64,000 nucleotides of DNA from NCBI RefSeq assembly GCF_963576545.1, contig NW_026870579.1:496001-560000 (forward strand), given 5' to 3'. A model generated the notes under the pieces. The model saw only the letters and a list, made by a program, of their open reading frames with translations, had not been told where the DNA came from and searched no databases. Both the position numbers and the translations under genes were made by a program. This document shows, piece by piece, positions 37,475-50,400 of this stretch; position 1 is the stretch's first letter; each line of letters opens with the position of its first letter. Source of the stretch: Limanda limanda. Lineage: Eukaryota > Chordata > Actinopteri > Pleuronectiformes > Pleuronectidae.

Positions 37475-40400
37475 AGTCTCTCCGACCTTCACAAAAAAAG
37501 TTATTCAAGAATATCTCTTTCTCCTATGTGCTTTCAGCCCTAACCCTAACCCTAACCCTTCCGAAAGTCGTAGAAGCTCAAGGATGGTACCGATCGATGC
37601 GCGCTACCCCATTTAGTGGGGGTAGAGCCTACTTGCAAGTCTCTCCGACCTTCACAAAAAAAGTTATTCAAGAATATCTCTTTCTCCTATGTGCTTTCAT
37701 CCCTAACCCTAACCCTAACCCTTCCAAAAGTCGGAGAAGCTCAAGGATGGTACCGATCGATGCGCGCTACCCCATTTAGTGGGGGTAGAGCCTACTTGCA
37801 TGTCTCTCCGACCTTCACAAAAAAAGTTATTCAAGAATATCTCCTCAGATTTGGGGGAATTTCGTCGGTCGACCTCTTCCGAAGGTCGTACAAGCTCGGG
37901 GATGGTACCAATCGATCCGCAGGACCCAAATTAGTCCAGATGCAACCACTTTCCAAGTCTCTCCGACCTTCACAAAAAAAGTTATTCAAGAATATCTCTT
38001 TCTCCTATGTGCTTTCATCCCTAACCCTAACCCTAACCCTTCCGAAAGTCGGAGAAGCTCAAGGATGGTACTGATCGATGCGCGCAACCCCATTTAGTGG
38101 GGGTAGAGCCTACTTGCAAGTCTCTCCGACCTTCACAAAAAAAGTTATTCAAGAATATCTCCTCAGATTTGGGGGAATTTCGTCGGTCGACCTCTTCCGA
38201 AGGTCGTACAAGCTCGGGGATGGTACCAATCGATCCGCAGGACCCAAATTATTCCAGATGCAACCACTTTCCAAGTCTCTCCGACCTTCACAAAAAAAGT
38301 TATTCAAGAATATCTCTTTCTCCTATGTGCTTTCATCCCTAACCCTAACCCTAACCCTTCCGAAAGTCGGAGAAGCTCAAGGATGGTACCGATCGATGCG
38401 CGCTACCCCATTTAGTGGGGGTAGAGCCTACTTGCAAGTCTCTCCGACCTTCACAAAAAAAGTTATTCAAGAATATCTCTTTCTCCTATGTGCTTTCATC
38501 CCTAACCCTAACCCTAACCCTTCCGAAAGTCGGAGAAGCTCAAGGATAGTACCGATCGATGCGCGCTACCCCATTTAGTGGGGGTAGAGCCTACTTGCAA
38601 GTCTCTCCGACCTTCACAAAAAAAGTTATTCAAGAATATCTCTTTCTCCTATGTGCTTTCATCCCTAACCCTAACCCTAACCCTTCCGAAAGTCGTAGAA
38701 GCTCAAGGATGGTACCGATCGATGCGCGCTACCCCATTTAGTGGGGGTAGAGCCTACTTGCAAGTCTCTCCGACCTTCAAAAAAAAAGTTATTCAAGAAT
38801 ATCTCTTTCTCCTATGTGCTTTCATCCCTAACCCTAACCCTAACCCTTCCAAAAGTCGGAGAAGCTCAAGGATGGTACCGATCGATGTGCGCTACCCCAT
38901 TTAGTGGGGGTAGAGCCTACTTGCAAGTCTCTCCGACCTTCACAAAAAAAGTTATTCAAGAATATCTCTTTCTCCTATGTGCTTTCATCCCTAACCCTAA
39001 CCCTAACCCTTCCGAAAGTCGGAGAAGCTCAAGGATGGTACCGATCGATGCGCGCAACCCCATTTAGTGGGGGTAGAGCCTACTTGCAAGTCTCTCCGAC
39101 CTTCACAAAAAAAGTTATTCAAGAATATCTCCTCAGATTTGGGGGAATTTCGTCGGTCGACCTCTTCCGAAGGTCGTACAAGCTCGGGGATGGTACCAAT
39201 CGATCCGCAGGACCCAAATTATTCCAGATGCAACCACTTTCCAAGTCTCTCCGACCTTCACAAAAAAAGTTATTCAAGAATATCTCTTTCTCCTATGTGC
39301 TTTCATCCCTAACCCTAACCCTAACCCTTCCGAAAGTCGGAGAAGCTCAAGGATGGTACCGATCGATGCGCGCTACCCCATTTAGTGGGGGTAGAGCCTA
39401 CTTGCAAGTCTCTCCGACCTTCACAAAAAAAGTTATTCAAGAATATCTCTTTCTCCTATGTGCTTTCATCCCTAACCCTAACCCTAACCCTTCCGAAAGT
39501 CGGAGAAGCTCAAGGATGGTACCGATCGATGCGCGCTACCCCATTTAGTGGGGGTAGAGCCTACTTGCAAGTCTCTCCGACCTTCACAAAAAAAGTTATT
39601 CAAGAATATCTCTTTCTCCTATGTGCTTTCATCCCTAACCCTAACCCTAACCCTTCCGAAAGTCGTAGAAGCTCAAGGATGGTACCGATCGATGCGCGCT
39701 ACCCCATTTAGTGGGGGTAGAGCCTACTTGCAAGTCTCTCCGACCTTCACAAAAAAAGTTATTCAAGAATATCTCTTTCTCCTATGTGCTTTCATCCCTA
39801 ACCCTAACCCTAACCCTTCCAAAAGTCGGAGAAGCTCAAGGATGGTACCGATCGATGTGCGCTACCCCATTTAGTGGGGGTAGAGCCTACTTGCATGTCT
39901 CTCCGACCTTCACAAAAAAAGTTATTCAAGAATATCTCCTCAGATTTGGGGGAATTTCGTCGGTCGACCTCTTCCGAAGGTCGTACAAGCTCGGGGATGG
40001 TACCAATCGATCCGCAGGACCCAAATTAGTCCAGATGCAACCACTTTTCAAGTCTCTCCGACCTTCACAAAAAAAGTTATTCAAGAATATCTCTTTCTCC
40101 TATGTGCTTTCATCCCTAACCCTAACCCTAACCCTTCCGAAAGTCGGAGAAGCTCAAGGATGGTACCGATCGATGCGCGCAACCCCATTTAGTGGGGGTA
40201 GAGCCTACTTGCAAGTCTCTCCGACCTTCACAAAAAAAGTTATTCAAGAATATCTCCTCAGATTTGGGGGAATTTCGTCGGTCATCCTCTTCCGAAGGTC
40301 GTACAAGCTCGGGGATGGTACCAATCGATCCGCAGGACCCAAATTAGTCCAGATGCAACCACTTTACAAGTCTCTCCGACCTTCACAAAAAAAGTTATTC

Positions 40401-41487
40401 AAGAATATCTCTTTCTCCTATGTGCTTTCATCCCTAACCCTAACCCTTCCGAAAGTCGGAGAAGCTCAAGGATGGTACCGATCGATGCGCGCTACCCCAT
40501 TTAGTGGGGGTAGAGCCTACTTGCAAGTCTCTCCGACCTTCACAAAAAAAGTTATTCAAGAATATCTCTTTCTCCTATGTGCTTTCATCCCTAACCCTAA
40601 CCCTAACCCTTCCGAAAGTCGGAGAAGCTCAAGGATGGTACCGATCGATGCGCGCAACCCCATTTAGTGGGGGTAGAGCCTACTTGCAAGTCTCTCCGAC
40701 CTTCACAAAAAAAGTTATTCAAGAATATCTCCTCAGATTTGGGGGAATTTCGTCGGTCGACCTCTTCCGAAGGTCGTACAAGCTCGGGGATGGTACCAAT
40801 CGATCCGCAGGACCCAAATTAGTCCAGATGCAACCACTTTCCAAGTCTCTCCGACCTTCACAAAAAAAGTTATTCAAGAATATCTCTTTCTCCTATGTGC
40901 TTTCATCCCTAACCCTAACCCTAACCCTTCCGAAAGTCGGAGAAGCTCAAGGATGGTACCGATCGATGCGAGCTACCCCATTTAGTGGGGGTAGAGCCTA
41001 CTTGCAAGTCTCTCCGACCTTCACAAAAAAAGTTATTCAAGAATATCTCTTTCTCCTATGTGCTTTCATCCCTAACCCTAACCCTAACCCTTCCAAAAGT
41101 CGGAGAAGCTCAAGGATGGTACCGATCGATGCGCGCTACCCCATTTAGTGGGGGTAGAGCCTACTTGCATGTCTCTCCGACCTTCACAAAAAAAGTTATT
41201 CAAGAATATCTCCTCAGATTTGGGGGAATTTCGTCGGTCGACCTCTTCCGAAGGTCGTACAAGCTCGGGGATGGTACCAATCGATCCGCAGGACCCAAAT
41301 TAGTCCAGATGCAACCACTTTCCAAGTCTCTCCGACCTTCACAAAAAAAGTTATTCAAGAATATCTCTTTCTCCTATGTGCTTTCATCCCTAACCCTAAC
41401 CCTAACCCTTCCGAAAGTCGGAGAAGCTCAAGGATGGTACCGATCGATGCGCGCAACCCCATTTAGTGGGGGTAGAGCCTACTTGCA

Positions 41488-44400
41488 AGTCTCTCCGACC
41501 TTCACAAAAAAAGTTATTCAAGAATATCTCCTCAGATTTGGGGGAATTTCGTCGGTCGACCTCTTCCGAAGGTCGTACAAGCTCGGGGATGGTACCAATC
41601 GATCCGCAGGACCCAAATTATTCCAGATGCAACCACTTTCCAAGTCTCTCCGACCTTCACAAAAAAAGTTATTCAAGAATATCTCTTTCTCCTATGTGCT
41701 TTCATCCCTAACCCTAACCCTAACCCTTCCGAAAGTCGGAGAAGCTCAAGGATGGTACCGATCGATGCGCGCTACCCCATTTAGTGGGGGTAGAGCCTAC
41801 TTGCAAGTCTCTCCGACCTTCACAAAAAAAGTTATTCAAGAATATCTCTTTCTCCTATGTGCTTTCATCATTAACCCTAACCCTAACCCTTCCGAAAGTC
41901 GGAGAAGCTCAAGGATGGTACCGATCGATGCGCGCTACCCCATTTAGTGGGGGTAGAGCCTACTTGCAAGTCTCTCCGACCTTCACAAAAAAAGTTATTC
42001 AAGAATATCTCTTTCTCCTATGTGCTTTCATCCCTAACCCTAACCCTAACCCTTCCGAAAGTCGTAGAAGCTCAAGGATGGTACCGATCGATGCGCGCTA
42101 CCCCATTTAGTGGGGGTAGAGCCTACTTGCAAGTCTCTCCGACCTTCACAAAAAAAGTTATTCAAGAATATCTCTTTCTCCTATGTGCTTTCATCCCTAA
42201 CCCTAACCCTAACCCTTCCAAAAGTCGGAGAAGCTCAAGGATGGTACCGATCGATGTGCGCTACCCCATTTAGTGGGGGTAGAGCCTACTTGTATGTCTC
42301 TCCGACCTTCACAAAAAAAGTTATTCAAGAATATCTCCTCAGATTTGGGGGAATTTCGTCGGTCGACCTCTTCCGAAGGTCGTACAAGCTCGGGGATGGT
42401 ACCAATCGATCCGCAGGACCCAAATTAGTCCAGATGCAACCACTTTTCAAGTCTCTCCGACCTTCACAAAAAAAGTTATTCAAGAATATCTCTTTCTCCT
42501 ATGTGCTTTCATCCCTAACCCTAACCCTAACCCTTCCGAAAGTCGGAGAAGCTCAAGGATGGTACCGATCGATGCGCGCAACCCCATTTAGTGGGGGTAG
42601 AGCCTACTTGCAAGTCTCTCCGACCTTCACAAAAAAAGTTATTCAAGAATATCTCCTCAGATTTGGGGGAATTTCGTCGGTCGACCTCTTCCGAAGGTCG
42701 TACAAGCTCGGGGATGGTACCAATCGATCCGCAGGACCCAAATTAGTCCAGATGCAACCACTTTACAAGTCTCTCCGACCTTCACAAAAAAAGTTATTCA
42801 AGAATATCTCTTTCTCCTATGTGCTTTCATCCCTAACCCTAACCCTTCCGAAAGTCGGAGAAGCTCAAGGATGGTACCGATCGATGCGCGCTACCCCATT
42901 TAGTGGGGGTAGAGCCTACTTGCAAGTCTCTCCGACCTTCACAAAAAAAGTTATTCAAGAATATCTCTTTCTCCTATGTGCTTTCATCCCTAACCCTAAC
43001 CCTAACCCTTCCGAAAGTCGGAGAAGCTCAAGGATGGTACCGATCGATGCGCGCAACCCCATTTAGTGGGGGTAGAGCCTACTTGCAAGTCTCTCCGACC
43101 TTCACAAAAAAAGTTATTCAAGAATATCTCCTCAGATTTGGGGGAATTTCGTCGGTCGACCTCTTCCGAAGGTCGTACAAGCTCGGGGATGGTACCAATC
43201 GATCCGCAGGACCCAAATTAGTCCAGATGCAACCACTTTCCAAGTCTCTCCGACCTTCACAAAAAAAGTTATTCAAGAATATCTCTTTCTCCTATGTGCT
43301 TTCATCCCTAACCCTAACCCTAACCCTTCCGAAAGTCGGAGAAGCTCAAGGATGGTACCGATCGATGCGCGCTACCCCATTTAGTGGGGGTAGAGCCTAC
43401 TTGCAAGTCTCTCCGACCTTCACAAAAAAAGTTATTCAAGAATATCTCTTTCTCCTATGTGCTTTCATCCCTAACCCTAACCCTAACCCTTCCGAAAGTC
43501 GGAGAAGCTCAAGGATGGTACCGATCGATGCGCGCTACCCCATTTAGTGGGGGTAGAGCCTACTTGCAAGTCTCTCCGACCTTCACAAAAAAAGTTATTC
43601 AAGAATATCTCTTTCTCCTATGTGCTTTCATCCCTAACCCTAACCCTAACCCTTCCGAAAGTCGGAGAAGCTCAAGGATGGAACCGATCGATGCGCGCTA
43701 CCCCATTTAGTGGGGGTAGAGCCTACTTGCAAGTCTCTCCGACCTTCACAAAAAAAGTTATTCAAGAATATCTCCTCAGATTTGGGGGAATTTCGTCGGT
43801 CGACCTCTTCCGAAGGTCGTACAAGCTCGGGGATGGTACCAATCGATCCGCAGGACCCAAATTAGTCCAGATGCAACCACTTTCCAAGTCTCTCCGACCT
43901 TCACAAAAAAAGTTATTCAAGAATATCTCTTTCTCCTATGTGCTTTCATCCCTAACCCTAACCCTAACCCTTCCGAAAGTCGGAGAAGCTCAAGGATGGT
44001 ACCGATCGATGCGCGCTACCCCATTTAGTGGGGGTAGAGCCTACTTGCAAGTCTCTCCGACCTTCACAAAAAAAGTTATTCAAGAATATCTCTTTCTCCT
44101 ATGTGCTTTCATCCCTAACCCTAACCCTAACCCTTCCAAAAGTCGGAGAAGCTCAAGGATGGTACCGATCGATGCGCGCTACCCCATTTAGTGGGGGTAG
44201 AGCCTACTTGCATGTCTCTCCGACCTTCACAAAAAAAGTTATTCAAGAATATCTCCTCAGATTTGGGGGAATTTCGTCGGTCGACCTCTTCCGAAGGTCG
44301 TACAAGCTCGGGGATGGTACCAATCGATCCGCAGGACCCAAATTAGTCCAGATGCAACCACTTTCCAAGTCTCTCCGACCTTCACAAAAAAAGTTATTCA

Positions 44401-47400
44401 AGAATATCTCTTTCTCCTATGTGCTTTCATCCCTAACCCTAACCCTAACCCTTCCGAAAGTCGGAGAAGCTCAAGGATGGTACCGATCGATGCGCGCAAC
44501 CCCATTTAGTGGGGGTAGAGCCTACTTGCAAGTCTCTCCGACCTTCACAAAAAAAGTTATTCAAGAATATCTCCTCAGATTTGGGGGAATTTCGTCGGTC
44601 GACCTCTTCCGAAGGTCGTACAAGCTCGGGGATGGTACCAATCGATCCGCAGGACCCAAATTATTCCAGATGCAACCACTTTCCAAGTCTCTCCGACCTT
44701 CACAAAAAAAGTTATTCAAGAATATCTCTTTCTCCTATGTGCTTTCATCCCTAACCCTAACCCTAACCCTTCCGAAAGTCGGAGAAGCTCAAGGATGGTA
44801 CCGATCGATGCGCGCTACCCCATTTAGTGGGGGTAGAGCCTACTTGCAAGTCTCTCCGACCTTCACAAAAAAAGTTATTCAAGAATATCTCTTTCTCCTA
44901 TGTGCTTTCATCATTAACCCTAACCCTAACCCTTCCGAAAGTCGGAGAAGCTCAAGGATGGTACCGATCGATGCGCGCTACCCCATTTAGTGGGGGTAGA
45001 GCCTACTTGCAAGTCTCTCCGACCTTCACAAAAAAAGTTATTCAAGAATATCTCTTTCTCCTATGTGCTTTCATCCCTAACCCTAACCCTAACCCTTCCG
45101 AAAGTCGTAGAAGCTCAAGGATGGTACCGATCGATGCGCGCTACCCCATTTAGTGGGGGTAGAGCCTACTTGCAAGTCTCTCCGACCTTCACAAAAAAAG
45201 TTATTCAAGAATATCTCTTTCTCCTATGTGCTTTCATCCCTAACCCTAACCCTAACCCTTCCAAAAGTCGGAGAAGCTCAAGGATGGTACCGATCGATGT
45301 GCGCTACCCCATTTAGTGGGGGTAGAGCCTACTTGTATGTCTCTCCGACCTTCACAAAAAAAGTTATTCAAGAATATCTCCTCAGATTTGGGGCAATTTC
45401 GTCGGTCGACCTCTTCCGAAGGTCGTACAAGCTCGGGGATGGTACCAATCGATCCGCAGGACCCAAATTATTCCAGATGCAACCACTTTCCAAGTCTCTC
45501 CGACCTTCACAAAAAAAGTTATTCAAGAATATCTCTTTCTCCTATGTGCTTTCATCCCTAACCCTAACCCTAACCCTTCCAGAAGTCGGAGAAGCTCAAG
45601 GATGGTACCGATCGATGCGCGCTACCCCATTTAGTGGGGGTAGAGCCTACTTGCAAGTCTCTCCGACCTTCACAAAAAAAGTTATTCAAGAATATCTCTT
45701 TCTCCTATGTGCTTTCATCATTAACCCTAACCCTAACCCTTCCGAAAGTCGGAGAAGCTCAAGGATGGTACCGATCGATGCGCGCTACCCCATTTAGTGG
45801 GGGTAGAGCCTACTTGCAAGTCTCTCCGACCTTCACAAAAAAAGTTATTCAAGAATATCTCTTTCTCCTATGTGCTTTCATCCCTAACCCTAACCCTAAC
45901 CCTTCCGAAAGTCGTAGAAGCTCAAGGATGGTACCGATCGATGCGCGCTACCCCATTTAGTGGGGGTAGAGCCTACTTGCAAGTCTCTCCGACCTTCACA
46001 AAAAAAGTTATTCAAGAATATCTCTTTCTCCTATGTGCTTTCATCCCTAACCCTAACCCTTCCAAAAGTCGGAGAAGCTCAAGGATGGTACCGATCGATG
46101 TGCGCTACCCCATTTAGTGGGGGTAGAGCCTACTTGTATGTCTCTCCGACCTTCACAAAAAAAGTTATTCAAGAATATCTCCTCAGATTTGGGGGAATTT
46201 CGTCGGTCGACCTCTTCCGAAGGTCGTACAAGCTCGGGGATGGTACCAATCGATCCGCAGGACCCAAATTAGTCCAGATGCAACCACTTTTCAAGTCTCT
46301 CCGACCTTCACAAAAAAAGTTATTCAAGAATATCTCTTTCTCCTATGTGCTTTCATCCCTAACCCTAACCCTAACCCTTCCGAAAGTCGGAGAAGCTCAA
46401 GGATGGTACCGATCGATGCGCGCAACCCCATTTAGTGGGGGTAGAGCCTACTTGCAAGTCTCTCCGACCTTCACAAAAAAAGTTATTCAAGAATATCTCC
46501 TCAGATTTGGGGGAATTTCGTCGGTCGACCTCTTCCGAAGGTCGTACAAGCTCGGGGATGGTACCAATCGATCCGCAGGACCCAAATTAGTCCAGATGCA
46601 ACCACTTTACAAGTCTTTCCGACCTTCACAAAAAAAGTTATTCAAGAATATCTCTTTCTCCTATGTGCTTTCATCCCTAACCCTAACCCTTCCGAAAGTC
46701 GGAGAAGCTCAAGGATGGTACCGATCGATGCGCGCTACCCCATTTAGTGGGGGTAGAGCCTACTTGCAAGTCTCTCCGACCTTCACAAAAAAAGTTATTC
46801 AAGAATATCTCTTTCTCCTATGTGCTTTCATCCCTAACCCTAACCCTAACCCTTCCGAAAGTCGGAGAAGCTCAAAGATGGTACCGATCGATGCGCGCAA
46901 CCCCATTTAGTGGGGGTAGAGCCTACTTGCAAGTCTCTCCGACCTTCACAAAAAAAGTTATTCAAGAATATCTCCTCAGATTTGGGGGAATTTCGTCGGT
47001 CGACCTCTTCCGAAGGTCGTACAAGCTCGGGGATGGTACCAATCGATCCGCAGGACCCAAATTAGTCCAGATGCAACCACTTTCCAAGTCTCTCCGACCT
47101 TCACAAAAAAAGTTATTCAAGAATATCTCTTTCTCCTATGTGCTTTCATCCCTAACCCTAACCCTAACCCTTCCGAAAGTCGGAGAAGCTCAAGGATGGT
47201 ACCGATCGATGCGCGCAACCCCATTTAGTGGGGGTAGAGCCTACTTGCAAGTCTCTCCGACCTTCACAAAAAAAGTTATTCAAGAATATCTCCTCAGATT
47301 TGGGGGAATTTCGTCGGTCGACCTCTTCCGAAGGTCGTACAAGCTCGGGGATGGTACCAATCGATCCGCAGGACCCAAATTATTCCAGATGCAACCACTT

Positions 47401-50400
47401 TCCAAGTCTCTCCGACCTTCACAAAAAAAGTTATTCAAGAATATCTCTTTCTCCTATGTGCTTTCATCCCTAACCCTAACCCTAACCCTTCCGAAAGTCG
47501 GAGAAGCTCAAGGATGGTACCGATCGATGCGCGCTACCCCATTTAGTGGGGGTAGAGCCTACTTGCAAGTCTCTCCGACCTTCACAAAAAAAGTTATTCA
47601 AGAATATCTCTTTCTCCTATGTGCTTTCATCATTAACCCTAACCCTAACCCTTCCGAAAGTCGGAGAAGCTCAAGGATGGTACCGATCGATGCGCGCTAC
47701 CCCATTTAGTGGGGGTAGAGCCTACTTGCAAGTCTCTCCGACCTTCACAAAAAAAGTTATTCAAGAATATCTCTTTCTCCTATGTGCTTTCATCCCTAAC
47801 CCTAACCCTAACCCTTCCGAAAGTCGTAGAAGCTCAAGGATGGTACCGATCGATGCGCGCTACCCCATTTAGTGGGGGTAGAGCCTACTTGCAAGTCTCT
47901 CCGACCTTCACAAAAAAAGTTATTCAAGAATATCTCTTTCTCCTATGTGCTTTCATCCCTAACCCTAACCCTAACCCTTCCAAAAGTCGGAGAAGCTCAA
48001 GGATGGTACCGATCGATGTGCGCTACCCCATTTAGTGGGGGTAGAGCCTACTTGTATGTCTCTCCGACCTTCACAAAAAAAGTTATTCAAGAATATCTCC
48101 TCAGATTTGGGGGAATTTCGTCGGTCGACCTCTTCCGAAGGTCGTACAAGCTCGGGGATGGTACCAATCGATCCGCAGGACCCAAATTAGTCCAGATGCA
48201 ACCACTTTTCAAGTCTCTCCGACCTTCACAAAAAAAGTTATTCAAGAATATCTCTTTCTCCTATGTGCTTTCATCCCTAACCCTAACCCTAACCCTTCCG
48301 AAAGTCGGAGAAGCTCAAGGATGGTACCGATCGATGCGCGCAACCCCATTTAGTGGGGGTAGAGCCTACTTGCAAGTCTCTCCGACCTTCACAAAAAAAG
48401 TTATTCAAGAATATCTCCTCAGATTTGGGGGAATTTCGTCGGTCGACCTCTTCCGAAGGTCGTACAAGCTCGGGGATGGTACCAATCGATCCGCAGGACC
48501 CAAATTAGTCCAGATGCAACCACTTTACAAGTCTCTCCGACCTTCACAAAAAAAGTTATTCAAGAATATCTCTTTCTCCTATGTGCTTTCATCCCTAACC
48601 CTAACCCTTCCGAAAGTCGGAGAAGCTCAAGGATGGTACCGATCGATGCGCGCTACCCCATTTAGTGGGGGTAGAGCCTACTTGCAAGTCTCTCCGACCT
48701 TCACAAAAAAAGTTATTCAAGAATATCTCTTTCTCCTATGTGCTTTCATCCCTAACCCTAACCCTAACCCTTCCGAAAGTCGGAGAAGCTCAAGGATGGT
48801 ACCGATCGATGCGCGCAACCCCATTTAGTGGGGGTAGAGCCTACTTGCAAGTCTCTCCGACCTTCACAAAAAAAGTTATTCAAGAATATCTCCTCAGATT
48901 TGGGGGAATTTCGTCGGTCGACCTCTTCCGAAGGTCGTACAAGCTCGGGGATGGTACCAATCGATCCGCAGGACCCAAATTAGTCCAGATGCAACCACTT
49001 TCCAAGTCTCTCCGACCTTCACAAAAAAAGTTATTCAAGAATATCTCTTTCTCCTATGTGCTTTCATCCCTAACCCTAACCCTAACCCTTCCGAAAGTCG
49101 GAGAAGCTCAAGGATGGTACCGATCGATGCGCGCTACCCCATTTAGTGGGGGTAGAGCCTACTTGCAAGTCTCTCCGACCTTCACAAAAAAAGTTATTCA
49201 AGAATATCTCTTTCTCCTATGTGCTTTCATCCCTAACCCTAACCCTAACCCTTCCGAAAGTCGGAGAAGCTCAAGGATGGTACCGATCGATGCGCGCTAC
49301 CCCATTTAGTGGGGGTAGAGCCTACTTGCAAGTCTCTCCGACCTTCACAAAAAAAGTTATTCAAGAATATCTCTTTCTCCTATGTGCTTTCATCCCTAAC
49401 CCTAACCCTAACCCTTCCGAAAGTCGGAGAAGCTCAAGGATGGAACCGATCGATGCGCGCTACCCCATTTAGTGGGGGTAGAGCCTACTTGCAAGTCTCT
49501 CCGACCTTCACAAAAAAAGTTATTCAAGAATATCTCCTCAGATTTGGGGGAATTTCGTCGGTCGACCTCTTCCGAAGGTCGTACAAGCTCGGGGATGGTA
49601 CCAATCGATCCGCAGGACCCAAATTAGTCCAGATGCAACCACTTTCCAAGTCTCTCCGACCTTCACAAAAAAAGTTATTCAAGAATATCTCTTTCTCCTA
49701 TGTGCTTTCATCCCTAACCCTAACCCTAACCCTTCCGAAAGTCGGAGAAGCTCAAGGATGGTACCGATCGATGCGCGCTACCCCATTTAGTGGGGGTAGA
49801 GCCTACTTGCAAGTCTCTCCGACCTTCACAAAAAAAGTTATTCAAGAATATCTCTTTCTCCTATGTGCTTTCATCCCTAACCCTAACCCTAACCCTTCCA
49901 AAAGTCGGAGAAGCTCAAGGATGGTACCGATCGATGCGCGCTACCCCATTTAGTGGGGGTAGAGCCTACTTGCATGTCTCTCCGACCTTCACAAAAAAAG
50001 TTATTCAAGAATATCTCCTCAGATTTGGGGGAATTTCGTCGGTCGACCTCTTCCGAAGGTCGTACAAGCTCGGGGATGGTACCAATCGATCCGCAGGACC
50101 CAAATTAGTCCAGATGCAACCACTTTCCAAGTCTCTCCGACCTTCACAAAAAAAGTTATTCAAGAATATCTCTTTCTCCTATGTGCTTTCATCCCTAACC
50201 CTAACCCTAACCCTTCCGAAAGTCGGAGAAGCTCAAGGATGGTACCGATCGATGCGCGCAACCCCATTTAGTGGGGGTAGAGCCTACTTGCAAGTCTCTC
50301 CGACCTTCACAAAAAAAGTTATTCAAGAATATCTCCTCAGATTTGGGGGAATTTCGTCGGTCGACCTCTTCCGAAGGTCGTACAAGCTCGGGGATGGTAC